This document shows, in pieces, positions 9,380 through 19,451 of a stretch of DNA of 64,000 nucleotides. Source of the stretch: Klebsiella oxytoca (lineage in GTDB: Bacteria; Pseudomonadota; Gammaproteobacteria; Enterobacterales; Enterobacteriaceae); NCBI RefSeq assembly GCF_009707385.1, contig NZ_CP046115.1, forward strand, positions 5,146,001 to 5,210,000, given 5' to 3'. The notes below the pieces were generated by a model. That model was not told where the DNA came from and did not search any database. It saw only the letters and a list, made by a program, of their open reading frames with translations. The translations under genes and the position numbers were made by a program. Each line of letters begins with the position of its first letter. Within the stretch, counting starts at the first letter, position 1.

Positions 9380-10378
9380 TTACTGTTGGTCTTTATTTGC
9401 CAGCCAGACCAGCAGCTTCAGGCTGGCGGAGTAGTAGTCATCCTGCGAGCTAATCACAGGATCGGCCAGTTCTTCGCCGAGGATTAAATCCCGGACCGCC
9501 AGCAGCCCGCCGGCCATAAACCACGGAGCAACTTCATTAGTATTGACGTTTATCCACGCCGGCGTTTGCAGACGCGAATAGCTCTGGAACCAGTTTTTCC
9601 ACGGCGTCAACAGGCTGCTTTTCGGGTCTCTCCAGTAGACATACAGCGGAATACGGATCGCATCATAGCTCATCCGAGCAGGCCACTCTTTTGCCGGCTC
9701 CATCTTGCCGTCAGCTCTTAAGGCCACCCAGTCGCTGGGAAGCTGCGATTTCCCCCACGCCATTTTCCCCAGCAGGGCCTGCCCATCGGTTTGCAACTTT
9801 CGCCATGCGGTCAGGTGCGTACGCGCGGCGAAGGCCTGCCAGGCGGGAAAGATAAAGTAGGATGGATTCAGATTCAGATGGTCGTTGAGATAAAATCCCT
9901 TTGCGCCCGGGAGCATCACCTGACGGTCGGCGAAGGTCACCACCGTATGCTTCAGCAGCGAAGCGGTTATCGCATCCGAAGCGGTACCGTAGGTTTTTTC
10001 ATGCCACTGCTGCTGCGCGCGCAGCAGCGCCCAGGCAATCAGGGTATCGCCATCGGTGGCGTCATTTTTATCCGCCACCGGATCGGGCGCCACCGGGTTA
10101 TAGCGCCAGTAAAACAGCCCGTTATCTTTGTTGCGCAGGGTTTTATCTGTCCACTGCCAGAGCTTGTCAAAGGCGGGACGATCGTCGTTGGCCACCGCTA
10201 ACAGCATGGCAAAACCCTGCCCTTCAGTATGAGAGACGTTGCCGTTACCGGTATCAACAATACGCCCGTCCGGCATCATAAAACGCGATTTATAACTTTC
10301 CCACGCCGTATCGGCCCACGCGTGGGGAAGCATCATCACCGTCGTGACCACGACTGTCGCTAAAGCACGCAAGGACAT
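9380..10378 (-). CDS. bcsZ: Periplasmic endo-beta-1,4-glucanase BcsZ (GH8), second locus
   Basis: This glycoside hydrolase family 8 endoglucanase has 332 residues and a signal peptide ending near AWA|D. BcsZ trims cellulose in the periplasm and affects its export and crystallinity. The conserved acid block HTEGQGFAMLLAVAND (Glu at about residue 52) and DGDTLIAWAL are visible. The start at 10378 is preceded by GGGTGA; another ATG 12 bp upstream overlaps the bcsD stop and is the alternative. It is the last gene of the second cellulose operon. In the first locus bcsZ would lie outside the window. Confidence 0.94.
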   Translation of the reverse strand: MSLRALATVVVTTVMMLPHAWADTAWESYKSRFMMPDGRIVDTGNGNVSHTEGQGFAMLLAVANDDRPAFDKLWQWTDKTLRNKDNGLFYWRYNPVAPDPVADKNDATDGDTLIAWALLRAQQQWHEKTYGTASDAITASLLKHTVVTFADRQVMLPGAKGFYLNDHLNLNPSYFIFPAWQAFAARTHLTAWRKLQTDGQALLGKMAWGKSQLPSDWVALRADGKMEPAKEWPARMSYDAIRIPLYVYWRDPKSSLLTPWKNWFQSYSRLQTPAWINVNTNEVAPWFMAGGLLAVRDLILGEELADPVISSQDDYYSASLKLLVWLANKDQQ

Positions 10379-10389
10379 AAATTCACCCA

Positions 10390-10863
10390 TTAGGGATGGA
10401 AGTAAAGAAACTGAACGTAAGAGACTGAAAACAGCCGCTCGCGCTGTAAAACCACGTGCGCCGCGCCGCCCTGTCCCTGTAACCAGCGGGAATAGAGCCC
10501 CTCGAGTATGGCACAAAATGCATTACACCAGCGGATGCGCCGCACTTCATCGCGGCTGACCGGCAGAGCCTGATGGCGTAATCGCAGGCCTTCATCGTTC
10601 ACCTCGACGCTGACGAAGCCCCACTGAAAGCGGCTTAGCAGCGCATTCATGTTGGTCTCCAGCTGGCCGAGAGTCTCAGACTCCGGCAGCGGATGTTCAT
10701 CGGCCAGCGCCTCGCCCATCTGCCGCAGAAAGGGCTGGCTCTCCAGCTCACCCGCGTTGTTGACCATCCCATCAACCATAATGAGCAGCAGATCGAACCA
10801 TCCGGCAGGTGTTTGCTGCTGCTGAAACCACGTCATAACCTGCGCGTTATTATTGTCCGTCAC
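10390..10863 (-). CDS. bcsD: Cellulose synthase subunit BcsD
   Basis: This 157-residue protein of the BcsD (AxCeSD) family marks bcsD-containing operons such as that of Komagataeibacter, where BcsD forms periplasmic ring-like octamers that help align glucan chains. No signal peptide is obvious. The sequence contains QWGFVSVEVNDEGLRLRHQAL and a C-terminal LFSVSYVQFLYFHP. It lies 2 bp after bcsC and its stop touches an upstream ATG of bcsZ. E. coli has no equivalent, so its presence sets this operon apart from the first one. Confidence 0.9.
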   Translation of the reverse strand: MTDNNNAQVMTWFQQQQTPAGWFDLLLIMVDGMVNNAGELESQPFLRQMGEALADEHPLPESETLGQLETNMNALLSRFQWGFVSVEVNDEGLRLRHQALPVSRDEVRRIRWCNAFCAILEGLYSRWLQGQGGAAHVVLQRERLFSVSYVQFLYFHP

Positions 10864-10865
10864 GA

Positions 10866-13800
10866 TCAGTTATCTCCCAGCATGTAGCGGATATAGAGAC
10901 CAGCGGTGCTCTCGTTATAATCACCAAAAGTGTCATAACCTACCTGGCCGCCAAGCGTCATCTGCTTATTCACTTTGTAATCCGCGCCGGCGCGTAGGGT
11001 ATAGCCGATACCGCTCTTCGAAGTGGCTGAATAGTAGGCTTCTTTGGCAAAACCGTTGCTCACTGCGGTCTCGAGGGCCTGCTGCCACCCGGCGTTAGTC
11101 GGGAAATAAGCGCTCTTATCCTGGCTATAGGATTGATAGCCCACCGAGCCGCCAAGTTTCATCGTCCAGTTGTCATATTTTTCCGTCAGGCTCACCGGCA
11201 GCGATACGCTGACGTAGTTCTGCGGGCTGAAGTAGCCCCCTTGCCCGTAGGTGAAGTAGCTCAGGTTTTTCGAGTAATCCATGTAACTCATGCTCAACCC
11301 GGTCTGCAGCTGACGATACTCATCGTGGTAAGGCCGCAAATAAACTCCGGCGTTGGCGTTTATGCTGGTATTGCTGGCGACGTTTTGTCCCAGGTAGCTA
11401 TAGCCCCCGCCGCCGACGTAGAAACCGGCATCGCCGTCGTCATAGCTTAGCTGCAGGGTACCGCCGTTTTTGGTCACCTGCCCCCAGGTCTTGCCGGAAT
11501 AGGAATCCTTCAGCCCTACCCAGGAGAGCAGACTGTCGGTCAGCGACCGACGCTCGCCGGTAAAAATCAACGACAGATAGTTGGTCAGCTTCGGCGACCA
11601 CTTTACGCCGCCCACCACGGTATTGAGATCCTGGCCCAGCGGCGTGCTGCCGATATCGACGCGGTATTCGTCGCCGCTCAGCGCCAGAGCCAGCTCCACG
11701 CCGTTGGCTTTTTGTGAATCGGTTGAGCCGCTCGCCTGATCGACATTCGGCTTCAGGCTGGAAGAGGCCAGATAGCTGGCGACCTGCCCGGAATCGTAAG
11801 TTCCGAGTTTCGCCAGATTCTCCATACCGCTGCTGGTGGTGGCGTTAAAGTCAGAGGCCTTGAGCGTGCCCAAACCGCTCAAGGCTTCTGCCCCCGGATT
11901 GTTGGCAAAGTACGTCGTGCGCTCGGTCGCGGTCATCGCCGCAATCGCCGCCTGCTCGCTGGTCGCGGTGGAAATCATATTGGAGACTGCATTGGATAGC
12001 GGGTTCGCGCCGTAACGCCGCCAGGCGTCGCCGGTCGCCGTCCCCGCGTTCAGCGTAATCGGCGTAACGGTAAAATCGAAACGCGAATCACCAAACGGCG
12101 ATGAGGACCAGGTGAGCGGGGTTTTTATCTCGCTGAACTTACTGGTGCCGGATTCGCCGTCGCGACCGCGAACCTCCATGCCCCCCTGCAGCCAGGTGCC
12201 GGTTTTTTCCTGCAACGTCTCCATCATGGTATCCACCTGGCGCAGCATCCGGGTCTGGGCGGTTTCGACCGGCAGATCGGTGCGCTGGATCCCCGGCAGC
12301 GCGCCGCCATCCCCGGTCGATACCTGAGAGACCTGCCACGGCATATATTGCCCGTAGGCGGAGGCCGCACGCGTCGCCCCGGGGGTACGCGAGACGCCGA
12401 CAAACGGATTATCCGCCGCCAGCGCGCCGCCCACGGTCGGCGTTTGCGCGCCATTGCTGCTCTGTTGTCCCAGCAGCCTGCCGCGGGCGCTGCGCAGGTA
12501 AGTCATCGCCTGCTGATGATGCCCCTGCGACTCGGCAACGCGCGCCAGCAGCAGCAAGCGGTCCGGCGAGTTATCCGGGCGCAGTCCACCCGCCAGCTGC
12601 GCCGCCCGTTCGCTATTCCCCGCCGAGAGTGCGACATCAATAGCCCCGCTGCGCGCATCCTGCGTCGGCGTATCGCGGGTCATCAGATAGTCATAGACGA
12701 CACCGGCCTCTTTGTTCATTTTGCCGCTCTGATAGAGCCGCGCCATAGCGAACATCAGATCGGTATTTTGCGGGTCGTTCTGCATCGCGCCCATCAGCCT
12801 GTCATACGCTGCCGCGTAGTTGCCCTGCTCGCGCAGATGGTCCGCTTCGTTAATCACATAACCGTTGCGAATACTGGCCAGCTGCGTCGGCGTACTGCTT
12901 GCCTGCAGCTGCGGGTTAGTGAGCAGACTCTGCGCTTCGGTTGTCAGGCCCGCCTGGTTAAGTACCGTCACCTGATCGGCATAATCCCCGGCATTACCTG
13001 AGATACCGCCGTTAATATTGTTGCGCACCAGCGATACCGCGGTGGTGACATCGCCACTCTGGGCCAGCAGCCGCGCCAGTTTACCCACATCCGCCGGGGC
13101 TTCAGGCGGCGTTGCGGTCATCGTCCTGAGCGTATTAGCAGCGGCAACGGTATTGCCCTGCGCCAGATAGCCCTCCGCCGTCGCCAGCTGCAGGTTGTAG
13201 TTCACCCGTTGTTTCAGGTCGCGCATCTGGCTGGTCTGACTGGCGGGGGGAATTCTTGCCAGCAGGGTTTGCGCCTGCTGCCAGCCGCCGTTCTCGCTGG
13301 CAAAAAGTGCCGCGGCGTACAGCGAGCTGGCGCCGGCGCCGGGACGCCAGGCGGCGCCCATAACCGCATTTGCCTCACCGTCGTTACCGGCTTTTTGCAG
13401 CATACGGGCCAGATCGAGGCGCATCCACGCATCGTCCGGATAGCGAGAAAGCCCCTGGCGCAGCATGGCGATAGCCGCCGTCACGTTACCGGCGCTGGCC
13501 TGCTCCTGCGCCTGGCGACGCAGCGAATCGCCGGGCTGTCCGATGACCACCCGCGGCTGCAGTTTTTGCTGCAGGCTTTCCGGCAGCGTGCGCAGCATCG
13601 CCTGCGCTTCCGCCGTTTTATTCTGTTCGCGCAGAACGTAATAGAGATTCTCCCGCGCCGGGCCGTTTTGCGGCTGGTCGTTGAGCAGCGCCCGTAGCGT
13701 TTGTTCGGCCTGCGGCAAATCTTTGTTATGGCGCAGAACGTCGGCGCGGAACAGCTTCGCCGCCGTGCCCTGCGTCCCGCTCTGCTGCGCCAGCGGCGCA

Positions 13801-14918
13801 GAGAGCGCCAGCGCCTGGCTAATATTCCCTTGCTTGTAAGCCTGCTGCGCCTGAGCGAGCTGCCCGTAAAACAGCGCATCCGCCGCCTGCTGACGACGGG
13901 TTTCCGAGCCATCGCCGCCGAGATCCGCCGCCCGGCTCAAATACTGAGAGGCCGCCTGAAAATCGCCGCTGCGCTGGGCGATATAGCCCATTCCGGCCAG
14001 CGCGTCAGCATCCTGCGGGTTGCTTTGCAGAACCTGTTCAAACTGCTGCTTCGCCGCGGCGGTATTGCCGCTGTTGAGGTCAGAATAGCCCTGGCCGCGA
14101 GCCTGGCCGCTGTGCCGCTCGCGGAAGTAGTTTTGCACTTCGCTATCCTGCGGGTGGCGCTGCATCCAGGTCGCGTAAAACTGCTCATCCCCCGGCTGCG
14201 GCCCCAGCCACAGCAGCGCCTGACGCAATCCCGCATCGGCTTCCTTGCTGCCGCTGGCCATCGACTCCAGCATGGCGATCCCTTCCCGGCGGGTATCTTC
14301 CCGCCAGGTCAGCGCCTTACCGAGAGCCACGCGCGTTCCATTCTCCTGCGGGTGCTGCGCGACGTACTGGCGCAGCTCGCTCACCGCCTGCGGATAAAGC
14401 GATTTATCGCTGGCCATCGTCATATAGTATTCCGCCGCCAGTCCGGAAGGCGGAAGGTTACCGTTAAACATACTCCGCCAGGTCGTCAGCGCGGCGGGAA
14501 CGTTGCCGCTTCGCGCCTGTTGTCTTGCGAGGTTTAACTGTCCCTGCGGGACCTGCGCCATTTTTTTAGCGCTATCCAGATCCTGCAATTCGTGGCTGTT
14601 AGGGTCCGCTTTCTCCAGCCGCGCCCGCCACTGGGCCGCAGCCTTAAGATTCCCCCCTTGCTGGGTCCACAGCGCCATCAGGTACAGCGCCTGAGTGTTA
14701 TTAGCATCAACTGAAAGCACTTTCTGCAGCGACTCTATCGCCAGCTCATCGTGCGATTTTTCATGCCAGTAATTGGCCTGCGCAAACAGCGCCTGTAGCG
14801 CCGCATCGTTACTCGCCGCCCGCGCCTCGCCGAAAGCGCCGAGCGTGAGCGCGCCGGACAGGCACAGCGTGGAAAATTGACGAGCCGCCTTATTATTCAT
14901 TCTGCTGACTCTTTTCAT
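10866..14918 (-). CDS. bcsC: Cellulose export outer-membrane protein BcsC, second locus
   Basis: BcsC (1350 residues) is the outer-membrane export channel for cellulose. A signal peptide ends near GEARA|ASN. It is followed by a long series of tetratricopeptide repeats (roughly residues 35-880, rich in Ala/Gln/Leu) and a C-terminal beta-barrel (about 1000-1350) ending GLYIRYMLGDN. The start at 14918 overlaps the bcsB stop by 4 bp and has GGGGGAT upstream; an internal ATG six codons later has no good ribosome-binding site. Its partners are BcsB and BcsA of the same operon. Confidence 0.94.
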   Translation of the reverse strand: MKRVSRMNNKAARQFSTLCLSGALTLGAFGEARAASNDAALQALFAQANYWHEKSHDELAIESLQKVLSVDANNTQALYLMALWTQQGGNLKAAAQWRARLEKADPNSHELQDLDSAKKMAQVPQGQLNLARQQARSGNVPAALTTWRSMFNGNLPPSGLAAEYYMTMASDKSLYPQAVSELRQYVAQHPQENGTRVALGKALTWREDTRREGIAMLESMASGSKEADAGLRQALLWLGPQPGDEQFYATWMQRHPQDSEVQNYFRERHSGQARGQGYSDLNSGNTAAAKQQFEQVLQSNPQDADALAGMGYIAQRSGDFQAASQYLSRAADLGGDGSETRRQQAADALFYGQLAQAQQAYKQGNISQALALSAPLAQQSGTQGTAAKLFRADVLRHNKDLPQAEQTLRALLNDQPQNGPARENLYYVLREQNKTAEAQAMLRTLPESLQQKLQPRVVIGQPGDSLRRQAQEQASAGNVTAAIAMLRQGLSRYPDDAWMRLDLARMLQKAGNDGEANAVMGAAWRPGAGASSLYAAALFASENGGWQQAQTLLARIPPASQTSQMRDLKQRVNYNLQLATAEGYLAQGNTVAAANTLRTMTATPPEAPADVGKLARLLAQSGDVTTAVSLVRNNINGGISGNAGDYADQVTVLNQAGLTTEAQSLLTNPQLQASSTPTQLASIRNGYVINEADHLREQGNYAAAYDRLMGAMQNDPQNTDLMFAMARLYQSGKMNKEAGVVYDYLMTRDTPTQDARSGAIDVALSAGNSERAAQLAGGLRPDNSPDRLLLLARVAESQGHHQQAMTYLRSARGRLLGQQSSNGAQTPTVGGALAADNPFVGVSRTPGATRAASAYGQYMPWQVSQVSTGDGGALPGIQRTDLPVETAQTRMLRQVDTMMETLQEKTGTWLQGGMEVRGRDGESGTSKFSEIKTPLTWSSSPFGDSRFDFTVTPITLNAGTATGDAWRRYGANPLSNAVSNMISTATSEQAAIAAMTATERTTYFANNPGAEALSGLGTLKASDFNATTSSGMENLAKLGTYDSGQVASYLASSSLKPNVDQASGSTDSQKANGVELALALSGDEYRVDIGSTPLGQDLNTVVGGVKWSPKLTNYLSLIFTGERRSLTDSLLSWVGLKDSYSGKTWGQVTKNGGTLQLSYDDGDAGFYVGGGGYSYLGQNVASNTSINANAGVYLRPYHDEYRQLQTGLSMSYMDYSKNLSYFTYGQGGYFSPQNYVSVSLPVSLTEKYDNWTMKLGGSVGYQSYSQDKSAYFPTNAGWQQALETAVSNGFAKEAYYSATSKSGIGYTLRAGADYKVNKQMTLGGQVGYDTFGDYNESTAGLYIRYMLGDN

Positions 14919-17323
14919 TGGCTATCCCCCGAACCGAGGCGCTTACGGGCATGGCGTTTAAACATAGCGGTCAGCGCCAGGCCCAGAATCGATGTCACAA
15001 TTAACCCCAGCACCGCCAGCAGGCCGGAATGCTGGTTGGCATACCACACCGCCATCATGTACCACGGCATCTGACCGCTCGGAAACGGCGTGCTGACCTG
15101 AAAGCTACGAACGCCGTTATCGCTGGTGATCACCGCCGTATCGCCGCGAATACCGGCGTTGATACGCGGAGAATTCAGATCGTCTTCCAGTTTTTCCAGC
15201 TGGTCGTCGCTGCTGGCCATCGCCACCACCACCACCCGCCGCGGATCCCACTGCGAGCGATAGCTGATAAACCCACGCCAGGCGCTGCTGGAGGAGAAAT
15301 AGCGGTCGGCATCTACGCCGTCGGAGGCCCAGTCGCCGCTTAGCCTGCGCTGGATTTTTTGCCACAGCGTGGGTTCACGTACGCTCAGGAGATTATCGAC
15401 CGGGTTATAGGGAGAATTGGCCAGCAGGCGCTGATTAAACGCTTTTTGATCAAGAGCGCTCACCGCCAGCACGTCGCGATCGCGCAGCAACTGTGAATTA
15501 GCGCCGCCATCAGGGATCCCGAGCACGACGCGATTATTCGCCAGCGCTTTACCGGTGGAATTACCCGAGCGGGCAGCCAGATTCAGCATGGTCGCAACCT
15601 GTATTTCCGAGGGCCTCTCGGGTAGCAACAGCGTGGTTTGCGAGTAATCCGCTAAGCGGGAAAACGGGAACGAAGCGCCGACAAAATAAGAAAGATTCGG
15701 CAACAACGAGAAGTGCCGCGTGCCGCTTAAATCAATCCACGAATCGTCGGTGATTCGGCTCTTGATATTGCTGTTTAACAGAACGGTACAAGGCGCGTCA
15801 TCCTTCGGCACCAGGTTGAAATAGAGCGACAGCTGGTTATCGCCGTAAATCAGATACGGCGCGAGAGGGATGGTAAAACGCTCCTGACGCGCATCGCCGC
15901 CCAGATGACGCCACAGTTTCTCCAGCGGTCCCTGTTTGTTCATCGGCAAATTGTTGAGGAAAGTGCTGTTGAGCGTCACGCTGAGCAGCGACTTATCCTC
16001 GTTAATCCAGCTCTCCGAAGGGAAACGATAGCCAATCTGCAGGGGAATGGTTTCACCATCCCACAAATAGAGATCAGGCGCGGCGCGGAAGGCCACCCGC
16101 AGCGGTTCATGCCATACGCCGCTGACGGTCATGCTTTGATCCGGGCGGATCAGTTCGCTAATTTTTACCGGACGATCGGTGGAGATCCAGCGCGGCGCGT
16201 CATACGGCTTGCCGACGGGTATCGCCTGCGGATCTACATCCACGCTGGCCGTCTGCGGAGCGAAATCCCCGCGAGTCAGGCGCCAGGCGGCCATCCGCAG
16301 CGCGGCATCATTCTTTCCGACGATCAGTAGCAGTTTATAGGCCGGATTACCGGGATTTTCTACGATCCGCAGCAGCGGTTTGTCGCTCTGCGGTAGCGTC
16401 AGGCCACCCACCTGCTCGCCGGGATGGCCAATGATAATACCGTGCTTCTCGGGTAAGCGATCGCGCAGGGCGTCAAAAGCGATACCGCGATAGTCGGCCT
16501 GTATTCCCAGCCATGACGACACCAGCGCCGCAGCGCTAAAGATATCCGCCGTCGCGTTCTCCGGCCAGGCGATAGCAATGTCCGCCGGAGTCATTTGCAT
16601 GTTGTCGAAAAACGGACGCGGAAAGTAGCTTAAATCGTTGCTGATATTAAGCTGCTGGCTCTCCCAGCTGAAGTGCGAGGCCGGCAAAATGGTCACCCGC
16701 GAGGTGTCGTGGATATCGAGCCGACACTGCATCGCATCGCCGTCGTTAATCTTAAAGCTCAGGTTGTTACTGGACACCATCAGCGCCGCCGGAATATCCA
16801 GCTGGTAGTGCGAAATATCCTCGCCATCTGCGCCCAGCGGTAAAGTGCCGAGCGGCTGGCCGTTAAGCATTAATTGCAGCGTGGCGTTACGGGTCGCTAT
16901 CTCCGGTGAAACTTTCACCTCCAGCATCAGCTGGGCGTGGGTGACAACCTGATCCGAGGGAAGCGTAAAGCTGGCGCCGCCCTGGTTTTGTCCACCGCTG
17001 AGGATGATGCCATCCGGCATTCCCATTTGCATCAGGTTGAGGTCTCCCCCGACAACTGGGGATAACGGGACTCTATCAGGTTCGCCAGAAACAACCGGCG
17101 GCGGCATGGACGGGAGCGGAGTCGGTTCAGCGGCGTTTGCAGGGTAGGGCTCCACCGTGGCCGGAGGGTTCGTTTCGCTGGCAGGCGCGGCTTCCGTCGC
17201 CGCTGCGCCATCAGGCAGCGGAAAATTTAGCGGCGGCAATGATCCTGCAGGCGTCTCCTCGCTATGCAGCGCTGGCGCAGAGAGCATACCGATCAGCAGC
17301 GCGAGCGTTGTTAATCGTTTCAT
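14915..17323 (-). CDS. bcsB: Cellulose synthase periplasmic subunit BcsB, second locus
   Basis: This second, divergent BcsB has 802 residues: a signal peptide (MKRLTTLALLIGMLSAPALH), a Pro/Ala-rich segment (about 25-75), then the periplasmic carbohydrate-binding and flavodoxin-like modules. A C-terminal transmembrane anchor (about 765-790, LLAVLGLIVTSILGLALT) is followed by a basic tail. It shares the general layout but little exact sequence with the first-locus BcsB, so the two are not a recent duplication. It overlaps both bcsA upstream and bcsC downstream by 4 bp, indicating coupled translation. Confidence 0.93.
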   Translation of the reverse strand: MKRLTTLALLIGMLSAPALHSEETPAGSLPPLNFPLPDGAAATEAAPASETNPPATVEPYPANAAEPTPLPSMPPPVVSGEPDRVPLSPVVGGDLNLMQMGMPDGIILSGGQNQGGASFTLPSDQVVTHAQLMLEVKVSPEIATRNATLQLMLNGQPLGTLPLGADGEDISHYQLDIPAALMVSSNNLSFKINDGDAMQCRLDIHDTSRVTILPASHFSWESQQLNISNDLSYFPRPFFDNMQMTPADIAIAWPENATADIFSAAALVSSWLGIQADYRGIAFDALRDRLPEKHGIIIGHPGEQVGGLTLPQSDKPLLRIVENPGNPAYKLLLIVGKNDAALRMAAWRLTRGDFAPQTASVDVDPQAIPVGKPYDAPRWISTDRPVKISELIRPDQSMTVSGVWHEPLRVAFRAAPDLYLWDGETIPLQIGYRFPSESWINEDKSLLSVTLNSTFLNNLPMNKQGPLEKLWRHLGGDARQERFTIPLAPYLIYGDNQLSLYFNLVPKDDAPCTVLLNSNIKSRITDDSWIDLSGTRHFSLLPNLSYFVGASFPFSRLADYSQTTLLLPERPSEIQVATMLNLAARSGNSTGKALANNRVVLGIPDGGANSQLLRDRDVLAVSALDQKAFNQRLLANSPYNPVDNLLSVREPTLWQKIQRRLSGDWASDGVDADRYFSSSSAWRGFISYRSQWDPRRVVVVAMASSDDQLEKLEDDLNSPRINAGIRGDTAVITSDNGVRSFQVSTPFPSGQMPWYMMAVWYANQHSGLLAVLGLIVTSILGLALTAMFKRHARKRLGSGDSQ

Positions 17324-19431
17324 AGACCGCCATCCTCCTGCGCGGGCTTCGCCGCAGGCGGCTGACGACGCTGGCTACGCCGCGTCCTCCACGTCAGCCA
17401 GAACAGTTCAAAAACGCAGCGCAAAATAGTGGCAAAAGAGCGGAACGGGTTGTCCTGCGGGCGCGGTGGGTTAATCCACGCATCGGCGCGGGCCAGAACT
17501 ACGCGCACCAGTTCGCGGCGACGGGACAGCGGAATATTTTCGTCAAATTGCAGACGTATAAAACGTTCGTCGGCGGTCACCTGGCGAACCGGAATTGAGA
17601 TCGCTCCGGACCGGAGAATCAGCTCAATCTCTTCAATTTCATCCTGCTGGTGACGCTTATCCGGCGCGCTAACGCGGCATCCGCCCATCGACAGATCCGC
17701 GGTGTGGCTACGGGACACAATGCCGCTGGCGTAGTGAATAAGCACCGGGATATCAACATCAATACGAATCGTTTTTCGTACCTGGCGGGTTTCGCGCGCC
17801 ACGGCAATGGCGGCCAGCAGGAAGATCAGGCTGTAGATCCCCCAGCCGACGTTCAGCGCGATAACGTTCGGGTCTGAGCCAAAGTAATCATGGCCAATAG
17901 CGCGCACAATGCCGACCACTACGCCCAGTCCCAGCAGACAGGCAACGACCAGATGCGGCCTGACGACGGTAAAGTCAAAGTAGCCGACGTCCAGCAGGCC
18001 GCCTTTATCCGTTACGTTGAATTTCCCGCGTTTGGGGAAAATCATGGTTACCAGCGTTGGCAGCACCAGGTGGAAAGCCAGTACGATATCGTAGATTTCA
18101 CCCCAGAAACTGTAGCGATAACGGCCGTTCATTCGCGATCCAACATAGATCGCGAGGAACAGATGCGGTAGCGCGTAGGAGACGATCAGGCTCGCCGAAG
18201 AATAGATAATATTCAGGTTAAACAGCAGGTAGGCCAGCGGAGCGGTGACAAACACCACGCGCGGCAAAGCAAACTGGTAGTAAAGCATGGCGCTGAGGTA
18301 ACACAGGCGCTGCTGGAACGTAAGTCCGCGACCCAGTAACGGGTTATCCAGACGGAAGATTTGCGTCATTCCGCGCGCCCAGCGGGTACGCTGGATAACG
18401 TGCACCACCAGACGTTCGGTCGCCAGACCCGCCGCCAGTGGAATATCAAGAAACGCTGATTTCCACCCCAGACGCTGGAACTTCAGCGCGGTATGGGCAT
18501 CTTCGGTGACGGTCTCTACCGCAAAGCCGCCGATCTGATCCAGCGCGGCGCGGCGAATGACGGCGCAGGAGCCGCAGAAGAAGGTTGCGTTCCAGTTATC
18601 GTTCCCCTGCTGAATCGGGCCATAAAACAGCATCCCTTCGTTAGGAATATTGCGGCCAACGGAAAGGTTACGCTCAAAGGGATCCGGTGAGTAGAAATAG
18701 TGCGGCGTCTGCACCAGCGCCAGCATAGGATCGTTAAGAAATCCGCCAACCGTCGCCTGCAGGAAGACCCGGGTCGCCACGTGGTCGCAGTCAAAAACGC
18801 AGATCAGCTCGCCGTTGGTCAGCGTCATCGCGTGGTTGAGGTTACCTGCCTTGGCGTGCTTGTTATCGTTACGGGTGATATAGCCGACGCCAACGTCGGC
18901 GGCAAAGACCGCAAATTCGTTGCGTTTCCCATCATCCAGCAAATAGATTTTTAACTTATCTTTTGGATAATCAATACATTGTGCGGCCAGCACGGTGTCA
19001 CGGACCACCTCAAGCGGCTCGTTATAGCTTGGAATGTAGATATCTACCGTCGGCCACGTGCTCATATCGTCGGGCAGCGGCACGATCTCACGCTTCAGCG
19101 GCCAGACCGTTTGCAGATAGTTCAGCAGCAGCATTACCCAGATATAGACTTCGGCCAGGAACAAGCCCATGCCCAGAATCGCTTCGATTGTGGAGTTAAA
19201 ATGCAGGGTCTGGGTCAGACGAAAATACATATAACGGGTCGACATCAGCAGCGATGTCACGACCATAATGACAGAAACGCTACGGTTCTTACTGAAGCCC
19301 ATAACGAAGAGAATACCGATGCTCAGCAGACCAAAAATATACTGCTTTTGGCTATCCATCGGCGTGATCACCACCAGCACGGCAACGGGCGAAAGCACCA
19401 GTACCAGCAACCAGAAAAGCGTCTTTTTCAT
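17320..19431 (-). CDS. bcsA: Cellulose synthase catalytic subunit BcsA, second locus
   Basis: This 703-residue family 2 glycosyltransferase has N-terminal membrane helices, a GT domain with IPSYNEP, LLDDGK, FDCDH, VTEDAH and QRTRW, further helices, then a PilZ domain with RxxxR (in QVRKTIR) and DxSxxG (DLSMGG). All residues expected for UDP-glucose polymerisation and c-di-GMP activation appear present. It is about 170 residues shorter than the first-locus BcsA, mainly for lack of the N-terminal extension. It sits 20 bp after bcsQ and overlaps bcsB by 4 bp. Confidence 0.95.
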   Translation of the reverse strand: MKKTLFWLLVLVLSPVAVLVVITPMDSQKQYIFGLLSIGILFVMGFSKNRSVSVIMVVTSLLMSTRYMYFRLTQTLHFNSTIEAILGMGLFLAEVYIWVMLLLNYLQTVWPLKREIVPLPDDMSTWPTVDIYIPSYNEPLEVVRDTVLAAQCIDYPKDKLKIYLLDDGKRNEFAVFAADVGVGYITRNDNKHAKAGNLNHAMTLTNGELICVFDCDHVATRVFLQATVGGFLNDPMLALVQTPHYFYSPDPFERNLSVGRNIPNEGMLFYGPIQQGNDNWNATFFCGSCAVIRRAALDQIGGFAVETVTEDAHTALKFQRLGWKSAFLDIPLAAGLATERLVVHVIQRTRWARGMTQIFRLDNPLLGRGLTFQQRLCYLSAMLYYQFALPRVVFVTAPLAYLLFNLNIIYSSASLIVSYALPHLFLAIYVGSRMNGRYRYSFWGEIYDIVLAFHLVLPTLVTMIFPKRGKFNVTDKGGLLDVGYFDFTVVRPHLVVACLLGLGVVVGIVRAIGHDYFGSDPNVIALNVGWGIYSLIFLLAAIAVARETRQVRKTIRIDVDIPVLIHYASGIVSRSHTADLSMGGCRVSAPDKRHQQDEIEEIELILRSGAISIPVRQVTADERFIRLQFDENIPLSRRRELVRVVLARADAWINPPRPQDNPFRSFATILRCVFELFWLTWRTRRSQRRQPPAAKPAQEDGGL

Positions 19432-19451
19432 TCAGCAGCCCTGCAATTAAA